This document shows, one piece after another, positions 55,440-64,000 of a stretch of DNA of 64,000 bases. Source of the stretch: Selaginella moellendorffii (taxonomy: Eukaryota > Streptophyta > Lycopodiopsida > Selaginellales > Selaginellaceae). The DNA lies in the NCBI RefSeq assembly GCF_000143415.4, contig NW_003314278.1, forward strand, positions 1,343,666 through 1,407,665, written 5' to 3'. The notes below the pieces were generated by a model. That model was not told the DNA's origin. It saw only the letters and a program-made list of their open reading frames with translations, and searched no databases. Numbering within the stretch: the first letter of the stretch is position 1; the number at the start of each line of letters is the position of its first letter. The position numbers were made by a program, and so were the translations under genes.

Positions 55440-58400
55440 GAACACAACAGACCAAAGAAGAGAAGAACATAACAAACCAAAGACAACAACAACAAAACCA
55501 GAAAAGTAAATTCAACAAAATAATAACTCAAGAAAACTCTAGCACAACATTGAATGTACAAACACAACCCTGATCCACTCAAGAAACAAGAGTGAGATCA
55601 GATACAACAATTACGAGAAGAGAAGAAACAACTCCAGCAAAAATTATAAGTAGACAAGCAATAAAAGACTAAAGCTTAAATTGAAATCCTTGAGACTATG
55701 TTCAAGACTTTCGACAAAACGACCCAAGCTACACAAGTTGGCACACCAAACAACATCAACACAACAAATGCTGAGGAAAACACAATCAACCAAAATTTAG
55801 ACTTAGATCAAGATTTACCACCACTCGAAACTCCCGATTATGAAGATTATAACACTGACAACTTTCAGTCTTATCCAGCTTCTTCAGAAACTGAACCATC
55901 ACTAATAATAGAAAGATGGCACTCATCAACCCAACAACATCCTATGGCATCATAATTACATATCCAATCTTCACCAGTAGCAAAACTGAAGATGCAGAAA
56001 GACATTTCCAGCAATTCAACCAAATTATATAAGTCAATTAGTAAAAAGACAATAAAGAACTTCTATTCCCTTTCACACTTAAAAGAAAAGCATTAGAATG
56101 GAATCATAATCTTGATGAAAAACTTAAGTTTCAGAAAAAAGTTAAGCGGTTCAAAGAGAAGTACCAACCCAGTGGCACAACAATTGAATACCTAGAACAT
56201 CTTAAGAGTATCAAATAAGGCGGTAAAGAAAATATCAAAGACTATACCCAAAGATTCAAATATCACGCAAAGTGTTACAAAGATCTCTTCACTGAACAAG
56301 GTAAGTATATTTGGTATGTACAAGGATTGAATAAGATATATTAGCAAATGGTTGCTCTCGCAAGTATGGAAGAAGATCTAGATGTGGAGACCTCTATTGA
56401 CAATATTTCCAAGAAAATCAAGAACCTCGAGAAACAGCTCTGAAAATTTTTAAGAGTAAAAACAACAAGAACAAACGACTCTTCTGATGATAAGGAAGAA
56501 TACAAACTCGAAGTCATGAAGAAAGACAAAAATCAAGAACTTACCAAAATACTCAAAAAAAGTTACAATCAAGAACAAACTTAGCGACTATGATGAAGAT
56601 GTACCATGCATCCTAATCATGATAGGAAAGAACAAAGTTATATAAATAATTATCAACGGTAGAGAAAATGTTAATATTATCAGGTATTCAATCTACAAAG
56701 CAATGGGATTTGGACCAATCCACTTTACACCCTTCAATGTCAAGATAGCCGACAATCAAAGTGTACAACCATCAAGAATCGTGCACAACATTCCTATCAA
56801 AATTAAAGATCAAGAATTTAAGGTAACTTTTATCGTACTCAAGATGGCGAAAGACCAAAGCTACTATGAAGTACTCCTTAAATGAACTTGGCTCAAGATT
56901 ATAGACATTATCACATACTAGAGGAACAATGCTATCATCCTTGGAGGACACAAAGATGCTCCACAACTATCTATTAGTATTGTGAAGAAGATCGTAAAGA
57001 AATTTTAACTAACCACAATCAAACAATATGACTAGAATGAAGGACTCGACAGCTATGAAGAAGCTCAAATTCTCAAGGCATACCTCAAATTAAAAATGCT
57101 AATCTAAGTCAATCTCAACCAAATCATCCTGAAGAAAACAAGCAATCAAGATCCTCAACTTCAAAATGAAGATTTCCAACACTAAGATTTGAAAGAAAAG
57201 ACAACGCCAGCACACATGAAAAAACAACAAGAACATTCAAGCATCAAACTTGAATAGTTTAAACCAACGCATCAACAAATTCCACTCCAAAAACAACCAG
57301 GTCTACGACAAGAAGGATCACGACTTACACTAATACTCAACCTTGAAGAACCAGCTTAAGAAATTAACCTTAGAACACCTAAAGAACCAAAAAAACTTCA
57401 TATTGCCCAAGAGCTTGATGAAGATTTTAAAGCAAAAGCAACCCAACTACTTGACACTTATCAAGATGTTTTCACCTGGTCCTAGATTGACTTACAAGGA
57501 ATTCCACCTAAACTCTACATACATCGGATTGAACTTCAATCACAAGTGGTACCAACAAAGAAATCAGCCTACTGAATAAATCCCAACATACAAACCAAAG
57601 TCAAGGAAGAGCTTGACAAACTCAAAAATATTGGATTCATCTTCCCAATTCAAAATCTAAAATGACTATCACCATTAGTCATTGTCCCCAAGAAGAACAA
57701 CAAGCTTAGGATTTGTGTTAACTATAAGAAACTCAACGATACAACTCAAAAGGACACTTTTTCAATTCTATTCTCTGATGAAATTCTTGATGCAGTTGTA
57801 GGATATGAGATGTACTCCTTTCTCAATAGCTTCAATAGACACAATCAAGTACATATTGCGCTTGAAGATCAACACAAGACAGCTTTCATCAATCCATGGG
57901 AAGCATATGCCTACCTTCGCATGCCTTTCAGTCTCTCCAATGCACCATTCATGTTTCAATAGATCATCACTGACACTTTTCGAGAATACCTCACTGAATT
58001 TATGAGAGTATTTATGGATGACTTCAATGTCTTCAACAACAAAGAAGATCATCTCCAATGCTTAGAGAAATGCTTCATCAAATGCCATGAACACAATATC
58101 ACATTGAACCTTGACAAGTGCATTTTCTTTGTCAAATCAGGAATTCCACTCAAACATTAGTTTCCAAAGAAGGAATCCTCATCGACAAGGACAAGACCTT
58201 CACAATCACCAACATACAATATCCATTCAACATTTCAAGCCTTCGATCATTCCTCAGTAAGATGGGATACCATTGAAGATTCATCAAGACTACGCCAAGA
58301 TTGCAAAACCTATCACCAAACTCCTCAAGAACAATCAAACTTACAACTGGACTCAAGATTGTCAAAATGCCAAGAATTCCCTCACCCAAGCTCCAAAACT

Positions 58401-59780
58401 TGCTCAACCAAACTGGAACAAAGACTTCAACATCCAAGTCAACGCCTCCAACTATGCCCTCAGAGCAATCCTTTTGCAACAACAAGATTATAAAGACCGA
58501 CAAATCTACTATGTAAGTTGAAGACTCAACTCAGCCGAAATGAACTACACTACAACTGAAAAAGAAGCTTTAGCAATGATCTACACACTCCAAAAGTTTT
58601 GATACTACCTACTCGGTAACTTCCTCCATCTTCTCAACAAAACAATCCTCACCGGTAGAATTGCATGATAGTTCTTACTACTTCAAGAATACAACTTCGA
58701 GATCATCTACAAGCCTGGAAGAGAACATGAACACCTAAGCCGCATTACAACCAATGAACAATTGAAACAGAATATGGATGACTTTCCTGACTGCAATATC
58801 CTTTGAATCCACACGTCACCAACCTAGATGGACAACATTTACTACTACCTCACAACAGCAACAATACCAAGTTGATATTCAACCTTCGACAAGCGCATGA
58901 GGACAAGACTATATTCAGTCCTGGGAAGAAAATTGTACAAACAAGGAAGAGACAACATTTTATGAAGATGTGCAAACCCAAAAGAAACACAAGATCTACT
59001 TAAAGAAGCCTATTATGGATAAATAGAACATTTTGCTAAAGAAATCATAGCTTGAAAAATTTTAAAAGCAAAATTTTGGTGGCTAACACTTTGGCACAAC
59101 TAAGCCAAGTTCTATAAAAAATGTGACATCTACCAATGAACCAAGTATGCACTAAAGAAATAAACTCAAGAACTTCATCTAGAAACTCCACTCGAACCTT
59201 TTTAATGATGAGGACTCGACTTTGTTGGTCCACATATGACAAGCTCCAAGCAAAACTAATACATTTTAATTGCAATAGACTATATGATAAAATGGGCTGA
59301 AGCTCAACCAATAAAGACTCCTACAACAAAAAACACAACAAAGATCATCTACGAAAACATCATCACAAGATATGGCTTATCTTGAGAACTCGTCACTGAT
59401 CAAGGAACACACTTCATCAATGAAGCCATCAAGATTTTAACTCAAGAATTCATTATCCAGCACAAGGTTTCAACACCATACTACCCTCAAGGCAATGGTC
59501 AAGCAGAGTCTACAAACAAGACACTCAAAAACATCCTTATGAAAATCATGAAAATAAATCAAAAAGACTGGGACGATCACATCTATAATGCTCTATAAAT
59601 ATATTGAACTGCATATAAGGTTTCAACAAATTCGACACCATTCAAGCTCACCTACAGCCTTGAAACTTTAACACTATTCAAGTACATCGTTCCATCACTA
59701 CGAATGGCAATACAATACGAAATCAACTAAGAAGAATTGATCAAAAAAAGACTAGCCATGCTAGAACAACTTATTGCTAG
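55440..59780 (+). mobile_element. Decayed Ty3/gypsy retrotransposon, copy C (longest)
   Basis: A CAA-rich leader (55440-55697) is followed by a gag start at 55698 (MFKTFDKTTQATQVGTPNNI), a gag core to about 56580, protease-like wording (56590-57010), RT (57590-58350), RNase H (58380-58760) and integrase (58980-59780). The integrase ends TPFKLTYSLE and IVPSLRMAIQYE. Relative to copy B about 1.1 kb of gag tail is deleted at 56577. No LTR pair is visible. Confidence 0.85.
57590..59780 (+). pseudogene. Gypsy pol pseudogene, copy C
   Basis: RT reads LRICVNYKKLND and FMDDFNVFNN, with the catalytic box at 58011-58022. The codon before IITDTFREY is TAG (about 57960), where copy A has TGG. A 1-nt loss near 58288 shifts RT, and part of RNase H is lost near 58370. 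RNase H shows TTEKEALAMIY. Integrase has KCDIYQ, LVTDQGTHFINEAI and YPQGNGQAESTNKTLKNILM, so the Asp and Glu regions are better preserved than in copy A. Stops are many, so it is inactive. Confidence 0.85.
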
Positions 59781-59849
59781 CTGAGATCCTTTGACTATCT
59801 TGTTTTGAAGCTTTGGAATGCTCAAGGAGTCTTTTCTAACTCAGCAAAG

Positions 59850-62250
59850 ATGTTGCTTCATATGATGGCCAAGGCTAACTATTATTAAATAGTTCTTTTG
59901 ATAGAGTTTTGCAATCTCATGTGTGAGGCACTACTTTGACGATGTCCTATGACTAAGGAGGAACATGAGATGCATGTGAGGCAAATGTTGCCACTATTGA
60001 GGGAGAACAAGCTGTATTCTAAACTGTCAAGCGTGAGTTCTTCTTGGAAGAGATCACCTATCTTGGACATGTGGTGCCACAAGATGGTGCGGGAAGATCC
60101 TCAAAAGACTCAGATAGTTGTTGACTAGCTTGTTCCCCCTACTGTGCATGGGTTGGTATGGTGGGAGTCTTTTGCTGGTTTGTGAAGGACTTCTCCTTGA
60201 TTGCTGCTCCTTTGATGGATATTCTTCGAAACACCACCAAGCATGCTAAGTTGGTGTGGGGTGAAAGTGTCAAGAAGCGTTTGAGCGGTTAAAGCAATCA
60301 TGTATATTCTACAAATATTTGCTTGTGATAAGCCACTTGTGGTAGAAGGCTAAGGCTCACACTATGGAGTCTATACGTTCAGAGGGTATGGCTCATGAGT
60401 CCTTTTCTCTTTCTGATCCTAGTGAGGCCATGGGTGTCAGTGTGGACCAAGGAGAGACTGTATCTACTCGTGTTCTAGCTGACACTGCTGTCACTAAGCT
60501 TTCTGAAGGAGTGAAGAAGAATTGTATCAACTCATCTGAGCTGTACAGTTGTTTGTGCAATGAGTTGTGCATAGCCAAGTGCTCAGTGTCCTCTTTGACT
60601 CTGGTGCTATGCATACTTTCATTAACAAGGCTAGTGATGAGGGTATAGGAGCTGTCTTGGTGCAAGACTGCTGTCCTATTGCCTACATAAGCCACAAGTT
60701 TGACGCAACTTAGCTAAACTGCCAACTCGGGATAGGAAGTTATATGTTGTAGTTGTTGCGGTCAAAGAGTGGAGGCATTATCTGTATGGTTTGGATTTTT
60801 CATGTCGATAACTTTACCACTAGTCACTCTTTTCACTCGCCAGATGGAGTTTCGAGGCTGGCTAGCTCATTGGCTAGAGTTTTTGCAGGAAATGGATGTG
60901 CAGATTCCAAACCACCAGAAGAGTTTAGCTCTGGGGTTTAAGGTGATGAAAACCGATTTCTCCCGAGTAAAAGTCGAAGGGTAATTTTGACCTCAGATTA
61001 CTTGTGAATTCGGAAGATTGATGTTTAAAGCAAAGTTTCTAGGTTTCCAAGATCTACAACTTTTCTTTAAGACAATTTCCCTGTTTCTGAAAGGAGTAGA
61101 CAGTAAAGGTGGTTGTTTCTCCATTGTCTAGGATGGTGAACTCTATCTTGTTTGGGAATCTCTCCAGTGGTTTGCTGGATGAAATTAAGGAGCTTACTGA
61201 CTTCAACTCCTTTGTAGTGAAGGCACATGCAGTTGTTTTGAAGGGGGACGCCTCTTCCAATGTGACTGTGCTTCCTTCAATGTATGAGATGGTTTCCTAG
61301 TCAAGAGGAATCGGGCTATGGTTCCTAGAGATGATGTTCTTTTACAGTGGATTCTGTAAGAGTGTCCGTTGCACCAAGTGTAGGACATCGAGGACATGTG
61401 TTCTGGTAGAGACGCATTTATTTTAGCCTGGAATGAAGTCAGGTGTTGATAAGTATATGCATAGTTGTTAGACCGGCCAGGCAGTCACAATGGATTGTGA
61501 CAAGCATGAAGGTCTCTACCATAGTTAACCTCAATGGAAGTGGGATAGCATTTTCTATGAGTTTCATAGTAGGCATTTCAAGGCAATGATGCTATCTAGG
61601 TTATTGTGGATTGTATGATGATGTTAGCTCACTTCTTCCTTGTGAAGATGAATGCTAAGGCTTTTGACCTTGCTCAGCTGTATTTCTCTATGGGCTGCCT
61701 AAGGATGTTGTAAGTGATTGGGATCCCACATTCACTTTGGTGTTTTGGCAGACGGTGTTCCAGAAGCTTGAGACAAAGTTGAGCATGAGCATCCACAGTC
61801 AGATGGACAAACAAAAGGAGTTAATTAGGTGCTGGAAGACATGCTGAGATCGTTTGTTGGTCATCTGAAGAGGCAAGGTATTTGGGAGAAGTACCTGCCT
61901 TTGTTAGAGTTTGCCCATAACTGTGCCTTCCATTTGGCTATTGAGATGGCTCTGTTTATGGCAATGTATGGCTTTCAACCTGCCTATTGGTATGAACTTC
62001 GCTTCTCTTAAGGTGCACCAGGCAAAGGAGCATCGTCAGCACAAGCAGTTTCAGGTTGGAGACAAGGTTTTCCTTCAGTTGTCTGAAGCTCAGTGAGCTC
62101 TTCAAGGTGGAGGTAGTTCTAAGTTGTCACCACAGTACTGTGGGCCTTGGATTATTCTCAAACGAGTTGGAGACCTTGCCTATCAACTAGACTTGCCTAG
62201 TGGTGTGAAGATTCATCCCGTCTTTTATGTAGGAAGTTGAAGGCGTGTTT
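59850..62250 (+). mobile_element. Second gypsy lineage, rearranged copy with integrase
   Basis: 59850-61300 repeats the order of 3625-5375: RT end, PR-RNase H in-frame junction (60597-60660) and RNase H. It then continues past the point where that copy ends. At about 61680-62100 integrase is readable (GLPKDVVSDWDPTFTLVFWQ; LEDMLRSFVGHLKRQGIWEK; LPLLEFAHNCAFHLAIEMAL). Its tail reads FQVGDKVFLQLSEAQ, CGPWIILKRVGDLAYQLDLP and KIHPVFYV near 62220. Lesions are frequent. LTRs are not seen. Positions 61300-61640 are unassigned. Confidence 0.75.
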
Positions 62251-62458
62251 GCATTCTGGTAATATCTTGGACCAGTCTGCGATCAAGATTCCAGAGATAG
62301 ATGTTTGAAGATTGGCCATAGTTGTGTGTTATAGCAACGGCTAGTGCACATACATCGTAAGACTTGGAGAGAGTTACTTACTATTTTCATCTAGTGCCCA
62401 ACTCCTCTAGTGGCTCTTACTTTCCTCCAATGCAACATATCTCCTCCCTCCAACACTC

Positions 62459-62628
62459 TGTTGAGTATAGGCTCTCTATGACATGATCCTAGGTGGCAGT
62501 AGTGCCACTTCATTGATCCAGGTGTAGGCTAGAGGTGTGTCTCTTCATCATGTATATAAATCAATGATATTATATACGATTATCCTTCGAGTCATCCACC
62601 ATCGTAGCTTCCACTCTTCTTCTCTTCA
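62459..62628 (+). repeat. 5' LTR of the TRIM-like element
   Basis: It is 170 bp and differs from the 3' LTR at about 11 positions, mostly transitions. A TATATAAATC box near 62557-62566 could be its promoter. Confidence 0.9.
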
Positions 62629-62640
62629 TGGTATCGGAGC
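62629..62640 (+). promoter_or_regulatory. Initiator tRNA-Met primer-binding site of the TRIM-like element
   Basis: TGGTATCGGAGC differs from the standard TGGTATCAGAGC at one base and directly follows the LTR end. This site type is usual for plant copia elements and TRIMs. Confidence 0.85.
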
Positions 62641-63219
62641 CTTGAGGGCTTCAGATCCTGGAACGATGGCGCTGGCCGAGGAGGAGGCTAGTGAGGATGA
62701 CGATGAGCCACCGGACGTGGCTGAGAGGCCAAGATTTGGCACTGTGCTGTACTGAGTGCCAAGATAACGGCACTAGCGAGCTGAGCAAGGTGCTAGGGCG
62801 TGATCGAGCAGAGACCGACCCGGAGGAGGTGCTGGCAGAGGCGCTGAGAGAGGGCTGGCGTGAGGCACTGGCCGAGCAGAGGTGAGCGCTGGGCACCCTG
62901 TAGGGTAGAGGCGCGAGACACCAAGGGCTGCAGGCAGAGGTGCGAGGGATTGGAGTGCTGGGGCACTGGTGGGGTGCTGTCCAGAGGCAAGCAGGCAGAG
63001 GCGATGCTGAATGCTGGGCTGTGAGAGGGCTCCATAGCAGAGGGAGAGAGGCTGATGAGGCTTGATTGAGGCTGAGACGATGGGAGCTTCAGCCAAGGAC
63101 AATGTTTCTGAAAAGGGAGATTCTGAAAGGCAGCCATGGGACGATCCAGATTCACGACAGAGTGTTTGGATGCAGAGGGAGAGTGATCTCAGATTCATGT
63201 CATTGAGATCGAGAGGGAG

Positions 63220-63389
63220 TGTTGAGTATATGCTTTCTATGACATGATCCTATGTGGCAGTAGTGCCACTTCATTGATCCAGGTGTAGGCTAGAGGCGTG
63301 TCTCTTCATCATGTATATATATCTATGATATTATATATGATTATCCTTCGAGTCATCCACCATTGTAGCTTCTGCTCTTCTTCTCTTCA
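63220..63389 (+). repeat. 3' LTR of the TRIM-like element
   Basis: It is 170 bp, the same length as the 5' LTR, with TG and CA ends and CACTC immediately after. Confidence 0.9.
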
Positions 63390-64000
63390 CACTCTTCCTG
63401 TAGCAACTCTCCTCCATGTCCTCTAGTGCTCCTCCTGCAATAACTCTCTTCCACATTGTACTTTTGCCAATCCTACTCTTGGATTTTTCAGTTTTTTTTT
63501 TTGTTTTCATCAAATCGTTATTTCTCACCCTCTAGCTCCTCCAAAATCCTTTATGCATTGAGTCTCCTCCAGCTCCTCCAACACTCCTCCTATAGCAGCT
63601 CTCCAGCTCCTCCAGCACTTCTCCTGCAACAGCTCTCCTCCAACTCCTCTAGCACTCCTCCTACAACAGCTCTCCTCTAGCTCCTCTAGTAGATGGCTAT
63701 GCCACGGCTAAGGCCAGCCAAGGTAGTGCTAGCCATGGCCGAGACCTTGTGCCACCATAGCTGTGCTTGCTATGGCCATTTGGTGGTGTAACGTTGGCCC
63801 TAGCTGTATGGTTATAGATACCACAGCCAAGGATAACATCATTGGCAATCAAGGTTGCCAGTGGTTGTGGTAAGCTTGGCAAAACATTATCTTTTATGTT
63901 GAGAAAGGACCAATTCGCACATTTATTTAGTGAAAAAAAACTTTAGCGAAAAATTGGGTTCGCACATTGAAAAAATTTGTGTTGCAAAGTAAACTTATAA

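Larger units (their letters stand above)
62459..63389 (+). mobile_element. TRIM-like small LTR retrotransposon, 931 bp, with 5-bp target duplication
   Basis: Two 170-bp LTRs (62459-62628 and 63220-63389) run TGTTGAGTATA to TTCTCTTCA. They are flanked by the duplication CACTC at 62454-62458 and 63390-63394. A primer site TGGTATCGGAGC (62629-62640) adjoins the 5' LTR and a purine stretch GAGAGGGAG (63211-63219) precedes the 3' LTR. The inner 591 bp is GC-rich and lacks gag or pol. An open start (MALAEEEASEDDDEPPDVAE) ends after 30 residues. The uninterrupted site is present in copies at about 42868 and 18640. Movement would need proteins from another element. Confidence 0.9.
62385..64000 (-). 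repeat. Dispersed repeat R, inverted copy, split by a TRIM and cut by the window end
   Basis: Outside the inserted element it is the reverse complement of about 42222-42950, including the minisatellite at 63540-63690. Near 63930 it has a TTCGCACATTG sequence where the other copy reads TTCCCACATTG. The last bases (TTTGCAAAGTAAACTTATAA region) match 18549-18566, indicating more of the repeat beyond the window. Confidence 0.7.

Noticed and set aside
62773-63198. 141-residue minus-strand frame in the TRIM interior
   Set aside because: Ser/Pro/Leu-rich antisense of a GC-rich interior, no known family, opposite to element polarity.
1-64000. tRNA, rRNA or snoRNA genes
   Set aside because: No cloverleaf with conserved A and B box sequence or rRNA-like stretch was recognised by eye; a covariance-model scan would be needed to exclude them.

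Overview
The window is nuclear DNA of a land plant. It holds a DYW-type pentatricopeptide repeat (PPR) gene, plant-type SEC16, RRP5 and alpha-L-fucosidase sequences whose GT-AG introns are mostly about 45-65 nt, PIF/Harbinger transposons, Ty3/gypsy elements and a small copia-primed LTR element. Very short introns, an E/DYW PPR repertoire and heavy LTR load fit a lycophyte such as Selaginella moellendorffii. That assignment is inference. A run of N at 34414-34740 marks a scaffold gap.

Layout. 1-5375: decayed gypsy pol on the plus strand, followed by pieces of a second gypsy lineage. 5500-10916: an inverted copy of the first gypsy family, carrying a 2.1-kb insertion. Next come a 1.1-kb insertion and a 4.0-kb internally deleted gypsy element (12318-16292). 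16656-18515: SEC16 C-terminal copy S1 (minus), cut inside an intron by a repeat. 18516-22343: repeat, RRP5 copy R1 and SEC16 copy S3, fused. 22562-23112: PPR fragment. 23591-27199: Harbinger-type element holding a captured cyclophilin piece. 28870-33210: older retroelement debris with a 0.35-kb-arm hairpin, a SEC16 scrap, a possible LINE and a gypsy integrase tail. 33950-34413: end of an unidentified minus-strand gene running into the gap. 35423-38509: the best gene in the window, a PPR-DYW gene. 39685-42219: a second, two-gene Harbinger element with TTA target duplications. 42222-45860: repeat plus RRP5 copy R2. 46155-49057: another internally deleted gypsy element. 49075-54447: PPR fragment, fucosidase pseudogene, PPR fragment and SEC16 copy S2. 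55440-62250: gypsy copy C and the second gypsy lineage again. 62385-64000: inverted repeat copy containing a 931-bp TRIM-like element.

How it fits together. Two block duplications explain most of the window. 5500-18515 (minus) is an inverted, TE-inflated copy of about 52580-57000 (plus). About 600-5375 is a direct copy of about 56590-61290. The repeat+RRP5 unit occurs twice (18516-21500 and 42222-45690). Host gene pieces (SEC16 four times, RRP5 twice, fucosidase twice, PPR fragments three times, cyclophilin once) are scattered, truncated and joined into chimeras, so most are pseudogenes.

The most notable item is the PPR-DYW gene. It appears to begin with a PDF motif of the organellar single-stranded DNA-binding (OSB) protein family, contains a 333-bp internal tandem amplification, and is interrupted between its PG box and its deaminase motif by a roughly 150-bp segment lying in inverted orientation.
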